Below, in pieces: positions 7,882 to 14,869 of a DNA stretch of 36,338 bases (positions are counted from its first letter, which is position 1; each line of letters begins with the position of its first letter). This DNA is from Candidatus Auribacterota bacterium. GTDB taxonomy: Bacteria > Auribacterota > Tritonobacteria > UBA1439. Position numbers and translations under genes: made by a program. The notes beneath the pieces were generated by a model. The model had not been told where the DNA came from. It searched no databases and saw only the letters and a list, made by a program, of their open reading frames with translations. Location: the NCBI GenBank assembly GCA_026392035.1, contig JAPLCX010000007.1, positions 1-36,338 on the forward strand, written 5' to 3'.

Positions 7882-8859
7882 TCAACCGATCCCGATCAGA
7901 TCCACGACATCGAGCATGCCGACCGGCATGCCCCTCGGGTTCACCACGGGCAGCTCATCGATCTTGCGCTTTTTCGGGTTCTCGCCCCTCATGACGCGGA
8001 GTGCCTCGACGGCGAGTCTGTCGGGGCTTATGGTGATCGGGCTGTGGATCATGAATTCCCTGATCAGGCGCATTGATACGTCCGTCTGTGTCTCGATCGC
8101 GCGGCGGAGATCTCCATCGGTGAAGATGCCCACCAGCTTCCCCGCGCGGTCAACGACTGCGGCGGCTCCTGCGCGGGCATTGGTGATCGCGAGGAGCACC
8201 TCCTTTATCCGCATATCCTCCCTGACGATCGGATTGGCCTTGCCGGTACGCATTACGTCCTTCACCTTGAGGAGCGCGCGGCCCAACTCCCCCCCCGGAT
8301 GGTAGAGTGCGAACTCCTCCGGTTTGAGTTTCTTCTTCTGGATCAGGGCGACGGCGAGGGCGTCTCCCATCGCGAGCATCGCGGTGGTGCTCGCCGTGGG
8401 CGCCAGCCCGAGGGGGCAGGCCTCGCGCTCAACAGCGACGTTGAGGATGATATCGCTGTGCGCGGCGAGTGTGGACCGCGGATTGCCCGTCATACAGATC
8501 ATAAATGCCCCGATCTTTTTCACCACGGGTATGAGCCTGAGCATCTCTTCGGTTTCGCCGCTGGATGAGAGGGACAACACCACGTCGCTCCTGGTGACCA
8601 TTCCCAGATCTCCATGAACCGCCTCGGCCGGGTGGAGGGAGAGTGAGGGGACGCCGATGCTCGCGAGCGTTGCCTGTATCTTGCGGCCAATGATACCCGG
8701 CTTGCCCATCCCGCACACGATCACCCGGCCCGCGCATTCGTAGATCGCCTCAACGGCCCGGTCAAAGTCCCTGTTCAGCTTCTTGCCGAGGGCGCGTATC
8801 GCCGCCGCCTCGATTTTGAAAACATCCTTCGCAATCCTACGGTGTGACGATGTGCTCAT
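7882..8859 (-). CDS. kdsD: Arabinose-5-phosphate isomerase (KdsD/KpsF type)
   Basis: This enzyme interconverts ribulose-5-phosphate and arabinose-5-phosphate, the first committed step to Kdo. The N-terminal SIS sugar-isomerase domain shows VIVCGMGKPGIIGRKIQATL, SLSSSGETEEML and LAPTASTTAMLAMGDALAVA. Two CBS domains follow from about residue 205 (VKDVMRTG and FMIHSPITISPDRLAVEALR) and end MPVGMLDVVDLIGIG. At 325 residues it is normal size. The second of two close ATGs (8859) is preferred because AGGA sits five bases before it; 8865 is the other. The upstream gap holds an inverted-repeat element and possibly this gene's own promoter. Confidence 0.95.
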   Translation of the reverse strand: MSTSSHRRIAKDVFKIEAAAIRALGKKLNRDFDRAVEAIYECAGRVIVCGMGKPGIIGRKIQATLASIGVPSLSLHPAEAVHGDLGMVTRSDVVLSLSSSGETEEMLRLIPVVKKIGAFMICMTGNPRSTLAAHSDIILNVAVEREACPLGLAPTASTTAMLAMGDALAVALIQKKKLKPEEFALYHPGGELGRALLKVKDVMRTGKANPIVREDMRIKEVLLAITNARAGAAAVVDRAGKLVGIFTDGDLRRAIETQTDVSMRLIREFMIHSPITISPDRLAVEALRVMRGENPKKRKIDELPVVNPRGMPVGMLDVVDLIGIG

Positions 8860-8880
8860 AGTCATCCTGCTTCACGGTTT

Positions 8881-9010
8881 CACCACGGAGGGCACGGAGA
8901 AGAGGAAAGACATTGAGCAACCACTAGAAAATAATTACTACAGCATAGTGGCTGGCCCTTCAATGTCTTCGGTGGTTCAAAATCTCCGTGTGCTCCGTGC
9001 CTCCGTGGTA
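8881..9010. repeat. Inverted-repeat element 1 (ACCACGGAGG arms), between kdsA and kdsD
   Basis: The left arm starts ACCACGGAGGGCACGGAGA near 8882. The right arm is its inverse, ending CTCCGTGCCTCCGTGGTA near 9010. A second pair of inverted segments (AAGACATTGA near 8927 and TCAATGTCTT near 8961) lies inside. The element fills nearly the whole gap and resembles a non-coding MITE-like or REP-like hairpin. Its arms match those of the element at 13305-13480. Confidence 0.75.
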
Positions 9011-9015
9011 GATGG

Positions 9016-9849
9016 TTATGAATCGGCGCGTTTCACGACCCGGTCGATTTCAACACACTCCCTGAGCAGCGCCGCAAGCTCTCCCAGCGCGATCTGGTTG
9101 GGGCCGTCGCAGCGCGCGCTGTCCGGCCGGGGGTGGACCTCGAGGAAGAGACCGTCGCAGCCGGCGGCAACCGCGGCCCTGGACAGAGCGGGCACGAACT
9201 CCCTCTGGCCGCCGGTGCTCGTACCGAGGCCACCGGGGAGCTGGACGCTGTGGGTCGCGTCGAAGACCACCGGGTATCCGTAGCTGCGCATGATGGGGAG
9301 CGCGCGCATATCGCTCACGAGATTATTGTAGCCGAAGCAGCTCCCCCTTTCAGTGAGCAGGAGGCCCGTTCCGCCGAACGCCTCGAACTTTCCTATGATG
9401 TTGGCGACATCCCATGGAGCGATGAATTGACCCTTTTTCACGTTCACCACGCGGCCGGAGCGGCACACCGCCTCGAGCAGATCCGTCTGTCTGCAGAGGA
9501 ACGCGGGGACCTGGAGGACATCGGCAACCGCCGCGGCCGGCATGACCTGATCCACCGCGTGCACATCGATCAGCAGGGGGAGGCGTAGATCAGCATTGAC
9601 CCTGCGCAGTATCTCGATTCCCCGCTCCAGCCCGGGGCCTCGATAGGCATCGCGCGAGCTCCGGTTGGCCTTGTCGTATGAGTTCTTGAATATGAGGGGA
9701 ATCCCGGCTGATTCGCAGATCTCCTTCAAGCCCTGTCCCACTTCCCGCAGGAGCGCTTCGCTCTCGATCACGCAGGGTCCTGCGATCAGCGCGAGTGGAA
9801 GGTCCCCGCCGATTTTTACCCCTTTGATGGCGATTACACGTGGTTTCAT
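9016..9849 (-). CDS. kdsA: 3-deoxy-8-phosphooctulonate synthase (Kdo-8-phosphate synthase)
   Basis: KdsA condenses phosphoenolpyruvate with arabinose-5-phosphate to give Kdo-8-phosphate. Recognisable motifs are LIAGPCVIES, FKNSYDKANRSS, GPGLERGIEIL, LIDVHAVDQV, NVKKGQFIAPWD, VVFDATHSVQLPGG and LEVHPRPDSARCDGPN. Cys26 in AGPC stands where the E. coli enzyme has asparagine. Together with the later His, Glu and Asp this marks the metal-dependent class of KdsA (family knowledge applied to residues I can see). Length is 277. The ATG overlaps the kdsB stop as ATGA, with GGAG five bases before it, so kdsB and kdsA are coupled. Confidence 0.97.
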   Translation of the reverse strand: MKPRVIAIKGVKIGGDLPLALIAGPCVIESEALLREVGQGLKEICESAGIPLIFKNSYDKANRSSRDAYRGPGLERGIEILRRVNADLRLPLLIDVHAVDQVMPAAAVADVLQVPAFLCRQTDLLEAVCRSGRVVNVKKGQFIAPWDVANIIGKFEAFGGTGLLLTERGSCFGYNNLVSDMRALPIMRSYGYPVVFDATHSVQLPGGLGTSTGGQREFVPALSRAAVAAGCDGLFLEVHPRPDSARCDGPNQIALGELAALLRECVEIDRVVKRADS

Positions 9850-10580
9850 TTCATCTCCAGCAATTTTCTCACCCGCTCCAGGTCTTCCGGGGTGTCGACG
9901 CCGATCGAATCATACGGTGTCTCCAGGACGCGGATGCTCACCCCGTGCTCAAGTATCCGGAGCTGCTCGAGCTTTTCCCGGAGCTCGAGCTCGGTCTGGG
10001 GCCAGCGCGTGAAGCGAAGGAGGAACTCTTTGCGGTACGCATAGAGCCCGATGTGCTTCAGGGAACATCCATTCCCGCGTGCGTCATCGCGCGTGTAGGG
10101 GATGCGCGCCCGGGAGAAGTAGAGGGCGTTGCCCTGGAGATCTCTCACCACCTTGACGATGTTTGGGTCATCGGCATCATGCGCTCCGGTCAGAGGCGTG
10201 GCCACCGTCGCCACGTTGAGCAGCGGTTCTCCGACGAGAGCGCTCACCACGGCGTCGATCGTCTCCCCCCGGATCATGGGCTCATCCCCCTGGATGTTCA
10301 CGACGATATCGCAGTCGATGCCGGCCGCGGCCTCAGCGATCCGGTCGCTCCCCGAACGATGCTCGGGAGACGTCAGGACTGCTTTCCCCCCGAACCGGGT
10401 CACCGCGTCAACTATCCGTTGATCATCGGTCGCCACGACGACGCGATCGATACACCGAGCCTTCATCGCTGATTCACAAACGAGCTGAACCAGCGGCTTC
10501 CCGCCGATTGCCTCGAGGGCCTTTCCCGGGAGCCGGGAAGAGCCGTAACGCGCGGGGATTATACCGACCGCAGAAAGCAT
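9846..10580 (-). CDS. kdsB: 3-deoxy-manno-octulosonate cytidylyltransferase (CMP-Kdo synthetase)
   Basis: KdsB activates Kdo with CTP to CMP-Kdo, the donor used by WaaA. The nucleotidyltransferase fold shows IIPARYGSSRLPGKAL at the N-terminus, VVVATDDQRIVDAV, VVNIQGDEPMI and SLKHIGLYAYRKEFL, with LRILEHGVSIRVLETPYDSI and VDTPEDLERV at the C-terminus. I place the start at the ATG at 10580, because GGGGA lies five bases upstream and the family begins close to the IPAR motif. The ATG at 10592 is the alternative. The gene follows gmhB after a gap of about 70 bases that contains an inverted repeat. Confidence 0.95.
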   Translation of the reverse strand: MLSAVGIIPARYGSSRLPGKALEAIGGKPLVQLVCESAMKARCIDRVVVATDDQRIVDAVTRFGGKAVLTSPEHRSGSDRIAEAAAGIDCDIVVNIQGDEPMIRGETIDAVVSALVGEPLLNVATVATPLTGAHDADDPNIVKVVRDLQGNALYFSRARIPYTRDDARGNGCSLKHIGLYAYRKEFLLRFTRWPQTELELREKLEQLRILEHGVSIRVLETPYDSIGVDTPEDLERVRKLLEMK

Positions 10581-10600
10581 GCGTTTCCCCATTCAAGTTT

Positions 10601-10670
10601 AACCGCGGATCATGCGGATGAATAATTGTAACAATGAAATAACCCGCCACATCAGCGTAATCCGCGGTTG
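10601..10670. repeat. Inverted-repeat element 3 (AACCGCGGAT arms), at the gmhB 3' end
   Basis: AACCGCGGATCATGCGGATG at 10601-10620 is mirrored by CATCAGCGTAATCCGCGGTT at about 10650-10669, giving a long imperfect stem around an AT-rich loop. The right arm carries the last codons and stop of gmhB. It belongs to the same general family (A-CC-CGGA-type arms) as four other gap elements in this window. No T-run follows it on the minus strand, so it is not a standard intrinsic terminator. Confidence 0.65.
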
Positions 10671-11230
10671 TTATTTTTCTTTTTCTTCGGCCTGCCCAGA
10701 ATCCATGAGACCGCCCCGGAAAGGTCCCTGGCGACGTGGTCGGGCTGCGGTGATACCGGGAGCTCCCTCAGGGTTTCCTCCCCCGCACCGGTAAGGACGA
10801 GGATGGTGCGGCAGCCCGCGTTTTTACCCGTCTCTATGTCGGAGACGCGGTCCCCGATAAAGAATGATTCCCGTAGCTCAATGCCATAACTGCGCGAGGC
10901 CTCGAGCACCATCTTGGGCGAAGGCTTGCGACAGGAACACTGCTCAGCGGGGTGATGGGGGCAGTAGTATATGCCATCCAGCACGATTCCCTCCCCGCGC
11001 AGCGCGGCCGCCATCTTGTCATGGATTTTCTTGAGGTCTTCGTCCCTGAAAAAGCCTCTCGCGATCCCCGATTGATTGCTGACGACAAATATGAGGTATC
11101 CCGCTTCGCGCAGGCGCTTGAGCGCGTTGATCACGCCGGGGAGAAAGTGAAACTTCTCAGGATCCCCGAGATACCCCGGATCAACATTGATCGTCCCATC
11201 CCTGTCCAGGAAAATCGCCTTCCGCTTCAA
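10652..11230 (-). CDS. gmhB: D-glycero-beta-D-manno-heptose 1,7-bisphosphate 7-phosphatase
   Basis: GmhB removes the 7-phosphate of heptose bisphosphate in the ADP-heptose pathway. The HAD motif FLDRDGTINVD lies at the N-terminus, followed by VVSNQSGIARGFF, the zinc loop CPHHPAEQCSCRKPSP, KMVLEASRSYGI and FIGDRVSDIETGKNAGCRTI. The reading frame runs upstream into hldA. The likely start is the TTG at 11230, whose last two bases form the hldA TGA stop. That gives 192 residues, normal for the family. The C-terminus ends in a run of lysines and asparagines (KKKKNNNRGLR). The last residues are encoded by the arm of an inverted repeat, so they are probably a late addition of no function. Confidence 0.92.
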   Translation of the reverse strand: MKRKAIFLDRDGTINVDPGYLGDPEKFHFLPGVINALKRLREAGYLIFVVSNQSGIARGFFRDEDLKKIHDKMAAALRGEGIVLDGIYYCPHHPAEQCSCRKPSPKMVLEASRSYGIELRESFFIGDRVSDIETGKNAGCRTILVLTGAGEETLRELPVSPQPDHVARDLSGAVSWILGRPKKKKNNNRGLR

Positions 11231-12219
11231 GAATGCATTGCCTCGAGAATTTCGCTCCCGCTGGCGGTCGCCGTTCCCACTTTTCCCACGACCACGCCGG
11301 CGGCATAGTTTGCCACTACGGCTGCTTCCTTCATGGCGGCTCCGGCGGCCAGCGCCGCGGTGAAGGCGCTGATCACCGTATCGCCGGCGCCTGAGACGTC
11401 GTATACCTCGCGCGCTGTTGTGGGAATTGAAGCGGGCCTCCGGCCCTTCTGGAACAGACACATCCCGTATTCACCGAGCGTGATGAGAACCCCCTTGCAT
11501 GCCAGGCGAGTGAGGAGGGAGTGTCCTATCTGATCGAGTTCGGCGCGGTCACCGGATTCAACTCCCGAGAGCCAGAGAGCCTCAGCGCGATTGGGGGTGA
11601 TGACGGTGATCCCGCGGTAGTCGAGCCGGTGCCCCATCTTGGGGTCTACCGAGACCAATGTGCCGTGCTTTTTGGCAAGCGGTACCAGTTCGCTCACGAG
11701 CCGCTGCGTCACCAGCCCCTTCCCGTAGTCTTCGATGATGATCGCGTCAACCGTGCGCACGATGGATTTAACGTAGGCGACGAGCTGTGAAGTCTCACGG
11801 TCTCCGACCTCGACTCTATTCTCCTTGTCAACGCGGACCATCTGTTGGCTGTGGGCGATGATTCTCGTTTTCAGCGTGGTGGTCCGTTCGGGATTGACCA
11901 TGATCCCCCCGAGGTCGATCCTCTCGTGGGTGAGCTTATCCCGCAGAATGCGTCCGATGAGGTCGTCTCCGACGATTCCGCATACGTACGTCTTGGCTCC
12001 CAGCGCGCAGAGGTTATTCACCACGTTTGCGGAGCCCCCGGGCATGTCTGACTCAGAGGTCACCTCAACAATCGGCACCGGTGCTTCAGGAGAAATCCGT
12101 GAAACGGAACCCCAGATGAACCGGTCGAGCATGAGATCCCCCACCACGAGGATGCTGAGCTGATCAAACTGTTTAAAGAGGCGATCGAGTTTTTGCCGGG
12201 GTATCGTGTGTGCGCTCAT
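11227..12219 (-). CDS. hldA: D-glycero-beta-D-manno-heptose-7-phosphate kinase (RfaE domain I only)
   Basis: This PfkB/ribokinase-family enzyme phosphorylates heptose-7-phosphate at position 1. Motifs seen are LVVGDLMLDRFIWGSVSRIS, PGGSANVVNNLCALGA, VDPKMGHRLDYRGITVITPN and the C-terminal DVSGAGDTVISAF, which carries the catalytic aspartate. Length is 330. The adenylyltransferase domain of bifunctional HldE is missing, so the ADP-transfer step must be done by a separate HldC/RfaE2 encoded outside the window, along with GmhA and HldD. The start overlaps the preceding stop as ATGA and the end overlaps gmhB. Confidence 0.93.
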   Translation of the reverse strand: MSAHTIPRQKLDRLFKQFDQLSILVVGDLMLDRFIWGSVSRISPEAPVPIVEVTSESDMPGGSANVVNNLCALGAKTYVCGIVGDDLIGRILRDKLTHERIDLGGIMVNPERTTTLKTRIIAHSQQMVRVDKENRVEVGDRETSQLVAYVKSIVRTVDAIIIEDYGKGLVTQRLVSELVPLAKKHGTLVSVDPKMGHRLDYRGITVITPNRAEALWLSGVESGDRAELDQIGHSLLTRLACKGVLITLGEYGMCLFQKGRRPASIPTTAREVYDVSGAGDTVISAFTAALAAGAAMKEAAVVANYAAGVVVGKVGTATASGSEILEAMHS

Positions 12220-13163
12220 AGTCTCTCGATAATTGCACGGCTGAGGAGCGGTATCATGATCTCATGGTGGCCGATTATGTAGTATCCCCTGCCGCCGGCG
12301 GCGACGGGGCGCCGCACTACGTTCTGCATGGCGCGATATTGAACCATCATGTCGAACGTCGCGGTAGTGAAATTCGCGACCCGTATGCCGGAGTTTCGGA
12401 CGACGGTCAGCGCCTTGAGAAAAACCTCAGGGAGGATGACGGCCGAGCCGATGTTGAGCATCACGCCGCCGCCTCCGAGATTGGCGACCACATCGGTAAA
12501 CAACCTGAAATCGTTCATGGTCGTCTGACCGAGGATTCTGCCATCCGCCTGCGGGTGTTGATGAATGGTATCCGTCCCGATCGCAATGTGCACGGTTGCC
12601 GGCAGGCGCAGGCGCACGGCCTGGGCGAGAAGGCTCGCATCCCGATGGGGCAGCCTCTTTTTAAGGATGTAGAGCCCGATTGCCCATCCGGCGCCAAGCC
12701 CGCTGGCATCCCCTGCCGCCAGGGCATCGTTCATCATGGCCCCGGTCTCTTCCGCCATGCCAAACGTGCCCTTATTGAGCCCTTCCTGGACGTCCTCGGA
12801 CGTTTTTCCGGCCAGGGCAATCTCGAAATCGTGAATGCTCGTGGCCCCGTTCATGGCCAGCGCCGTGATGATGCCGCGACGCATGAGGTCAATGATAACC
12901 CTGTTAAGGCCGCACTTCACCACATGCCCACCGACGGCTGCGATCACCGGTTTTGATCGCCGGTGAGCCCGCACAATTGCGTCCACGAATTCTCGCAACT
13001 CGCTGGCTGCCAGTATGTTGGGAAGCGAGTCAAGGAAGGCTTGAAATGTTTCGCCCTTGCGGCATGCCCTGCCGAACATCGCGAGGGAAACCTTGCTCTT
13101 CCTGCGGGCTATGGGGATAGTTTTTACACGGCGCGCCAGGGGAATCCACCTCTTTTTTGCCAT
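12216..13163 (-). CDS. Deoxyhypusine-synthase-like protein lacking the catalytic lysine
   Basis: The 315-residue protein follows the deoxyhypusine/homospermidine synthase fold in order. Segments are NRVIIDLMRRGIITALAMNG with ATSIHDFEIALAG (about 87-119), DASLLAQAVRLRLPATVHIAI with GTD (175-198), GGGGVMLNIGSAVILPEV (230-247), NFTTATFDMMVQYRAM (264-279) and YYIIGHHEIMIPLLSRA (294-310). The lysine that forms the imine in true deoxyhypusine synthase lies in a GGGVxKHH-type motif. Here that place reads GSAVILPEV, so lysine seems replaced. Bacteria lack the eIF5A substrate, so deoxyhypusine synthesis is unlikely. It is first in an operon with hldA and gmhB behind a good promoter, which hints at a sugar or envelope role, unknown. 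The match is by eye. Confidence 0.65.
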   Translation of the reverse strand: MAKKRWIPLARRVKTIPIARRKSKVSLAMFGRACRKGETFQAFLDSLPNILAASELREFVDAIVRAHRRSKPVIAAVGGHVVKCGLNRVIIDLMRRGIITALAMNGATSIHDFEIALAGKTSEDVQEGLNKGTFGMAEETGAMMNDALAAGDASGLGAGWAIGLYILKKRLPHRDASLLAQAVRLRLPATVHIAIGTDTIHQHPQADGRILGQTTMNDFRLFTDVVANLGGGGVMLNIGSAVILPEVFLKALTVVRNSGIRVANFTTATFDMMVQYRAMQNVVRRPVAAGGRGYYIIGHHEIMIPLLSRAIIERL

Positions 13164-13225
13164 ATAGCTGTATCCCTTCCCTTCACCCAGGAACAGACAG
13201 GGAGCCCTAATGGACTAGATGCCAC

Positions 13226-13254
13226 ATCCTAGCAGTAATCGGGCGTAAAGTCAA
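13226..13254 (-). promoter_or_regulatory. Sigma70-type promoter of the heptose/Kdo operon
   Basis: On the minus strand TTGACT (13249-13254) is separated by exactly 17 bases from TAGGAT (13226-13231). This gives five of six and four of six matches to the usual -35 and -10 boxes. Transcription would start near 13218, about 55 bases before the ATG of the deoxyhypusine-synthase-like gene. It is the best promoter-like sequence in the window. Confidence 0.6.
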
Positions 13255-13304
13255 TGCCGGGCGGCGCGGAGTCTCCCTAGTTGTGCTGCTGCACCTTCAA
13301 TGTC

Positions 13305-13480
13305 TTACCACAGAGGACACGGAGAAAAGGAAGAGCACACAGAGAAAATAAGGCAATGGTTTTACAAAGAGCAAAAGAGGGAAATAGGAATAAGAAGAAC
13401 ACACACTCTTATTCTCTTTTACTCTTTGTGAGAACACCGAGCTTTTTAGTCTCCGTGACCTCCGTGCCTCCGTGGTGAAA
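13305..13480. repeat. Inverted-repeat element 2, nested long hairpin, at the acpS-like 3' end
   Basis: Outer arms TTACCACAGAGGACACGGAG (from 13305) and its inverse GTGCCTCCGTGGTGAAA (ending 13480) enclose inner arms ACAAAGAGCAAAAGAG (near 13364) and CTCTTTTACTCTTTGT (near 13414). The result is a near-continuous imperfect hairpin of about 176 bases, MITE-like and without coding capacity. A CTTCAATGTCTT module just outside its left arm also occurs in element 1. The right arm encodes the last residues of the acpS-like gene. Confidence 0.75.
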
Positions 13481-13874
13481 CTGTTAGTGATGTTTTCTCT
13501 CGCACGACAATAGCGGACGCAACGGCGAGATCGCGGATGTGGGAAAGGGAGAGGCGAAGGGAACAGGGTGCCGGCCGGTTCGCGCAGCGTTCCCGCACCT
13601 GGTTCAGGTTGATAGACGGTTTCCCCCACTCATCCCGTCTCACTTCGAGCGCCAGCCACGGGAGCGGATCGAGGCCCGCCTGCCGGAGCGCGCTGCGGAC
13701 GGCGACCTTGGCGGCGATGCGGCAGGCGAGGCGCTGGTGGCGAGCCCCCCCGGCCCCGCAGTAGCTCAATTCCGCCGGCGTGAAGAGCCGCTTCAGGAAA
13801 CGGCTACCGAAGCGTTCCTCAGCGGTTCTGACCCTCTCGATCTCGATCATGCATATGCCGGGATAATATGTCAT
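13446..13874 (-). CDS. AcpS-like protein with both metal ligands substituted
   Basis: The 142-residue product aligns by eye with holo-ACP synthase: MTYYPGICMIEIERVRTAEE, FLKRLFTPAELSYC, RLACRIAAKVAVRSAL, LEVRRDEWGKPSINL and LRLSLSHIRDLAVASAIV. In active AcpS the N-terminal motif is GxDIVEI, and its Asp8 and the Glu of the KExxxK motif bind magnesium. Here residue 8 is Cys (TGC codon), residue 57 is Val (GTC), and the second Lys of KExxxK is Ser. Phosphopantetheine transfer by the usual mechanism therefore looks impossible. The last 14 or so residues (ending RRHGGHGD) come from the neighbouring repeat. It begins seven bases after an LpxL-type gene. It may be a degenerating acpS, or an AcpS-fold protein with a binding role. 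Confidence 0.75.
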   Translation of the reverse strand: MTYYPGICMIEIERVRTAEERFGSRFLKRLFTPAELSYCGAGGARHQRLACRIAAKVAVRSALRQAGLDPLPWLALEVRRDEWGKPSINLNQVRERCANRPAPCSLRLSLSHIRDLAVASAIVVREKTSLTVSPRRHGGHGD

Positions 13875-13881
13875 TGTTCCG

Positions 13882-14814
13882 TCAGGTGCCGGCACCCGCT
13901 CTCCCCGCCACGTCCTCCGGGCGCGTCCGCCAGCGCCGGTGCATCCATACCCACTGTTCCGGGCGCGCCCTGATATAGCGCTCGATGCAGCGGGACCACT
14001 GTTGCGTATTATAGACCAGATCGCTCTTTCTGTCTCCCGTCGCGCGGAGGACGATCGGTTCCTCGACGAGTATCCTGTGCCTACGCCCCTCCCTGACAAT
14101 CCGGGCGGGGACGAGTGGCGCGCCGCTCGTCATGGCGATGAGGACGGGAGCGGTTGGCGTGTAGGCCGGGATACCGAAGAATTCCACGAACACGCCATCG
14201 AGCTTCCGCACGTCCTGGTCTGCGAGGATCCCTATGATTTCGTTGTTCCTGAGCGTCCTCAAGACCGCCTTGGGTGACTCATCTCTGTAGAAGACGCGGA
14301 ACCCCTTGGATCGCCTGAGCCCGAGGAGCAACCGCTCGTACTTCTCGTAGTAGGCGCGGCGCGCGACGACGCCGCCGCTGTAGCCGGACATGATGATATA
14401 GCTGGGGAAGAGTTCCCAGTTCCCGATGTGGCCGGTGATGATGAGGACTCCCTTCCCCTTCCGCAGCTCCCGGTCGATAATTTCCTTGCCCTCCATAGTG
14501 ACGAGCTGGCGGAACTGCGCATCGTCGAGTCGCGGGTACAGGGCCAGCTCGGACAGGTTTCTTCCCAGGTTGACGAACACCGCCCTCGCGATACGGGCCC
14601 GCTCCGCGGCGCTCTTTTCCTGCCGATATGCGAGCGCAAGATTGGCGAGCGTCCTGCGGCGCTCTCTCCCGAGGAGATAGTACGCGCACCACCCGCCGAA
14701 TGTCCCGATTGCGAAGATCACGCGTGCGGGGATGACACGCGCGACGGCGAGCAGGGCAACCGCGCAGTAGTACAGGAACTCCTTTCGAAACTTGTGTTTC
14801 ACCTTCTCGGCCAT
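13882..14814 (-). CDS. LpxL/HtrB-family lipid A acyltransferase (copy 1)
   Basis: Members of this family transfer acyl chains from acyl-ACP to lipid A precursors at the inner membrane. The product has an N-terminal hydrophobic anchor (about 15-45), the HX4E catalytic motif as TGHIGNWELFPS, NNEIIGILADQDVRKLDGVF, FFGIPAYTPTAPVLIAMTSG and the typical C-terminal RARPEQWVWMHRRWRTRP. From the ATG at 14814 it has 310 residues. A GTG at 14847 lies inside a strong hairpin and is less likely. Whether it is a primary (LpxL) or secondary (LpxM) acyltransferase cannot be told. A second family member starts the same island at 25771. Confidence 0.9.
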   Translation of the reverse strand: MAEKVKHKFRKEFLYYCAVALLAVARVIPARVIFAIGTFGGWCAYYLLGRERRRTLANLALAYRQEKSAAERARIARAVFVNLGRNLSELALYPRLDDAQFRQLVTMEGKEIIDRELRKGKGVLIITGHIGNWELFPSYIIMSGYSGGVVARRAYYEKYERLLLGLRRSKGFRVFYRDESPKAVLRTLRNNEIIGILADQDVRKLDGVFVEFFGIPAYTPTAPVLIAMTSGAPLVPARIVREGRRHRILVEEPIVLRATGDRKSDLVYNTQQWSRCIERYIRARPEQWVWMHRRWRTRPEDVAGRAGAGT

Positions 14815-14835
14815 GGCGGTATGAGCTATCGAGCG

Positions 14836-14863
14836 ACCAGGCGTCACTGCGGTGATGCCTGGT
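14836..14863. promoter_or_regulatory. 12-bp hairpin between the heptosyltransferase and lpxL copy 1
   Basis: ACCAGGCGTCAC (14836-14847) and GTGATGCCTGGT (14852-14863) form a 12-bp stem with one mismatch (a G-U pair on one RNA strand) and a four-base loop. It sits in the short gap after the heptosyltransferase stop. It is not followed by a T-run in the direction of transcription, so it could stabilise RNA or shield the upstream GTG start rather than terminate. Confidence 0.55.
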
Positions 14864-14869
14864 GACCCA

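Noticed and set aside
7286-8305. A 339-codon plus-strand frame opposite kdsC and kdsD
   Set aside because: It spans the junction of two well-supported genes on the other strand and shows no family signature.
10601-10670. Inverted repeat as an intrinsic terminator after gmhB
   Set aside because: The stem is not followed by a T-run on the minus strand and continues into the start region of kdsB.
11231-11461. An upstream extension of gmhB by 77 codons
   Set aside because: It is Arg/Ser-rich shadow sequence within hldA. The HAD motif begins a few residues after the TTG that overlaps the hldA stop.
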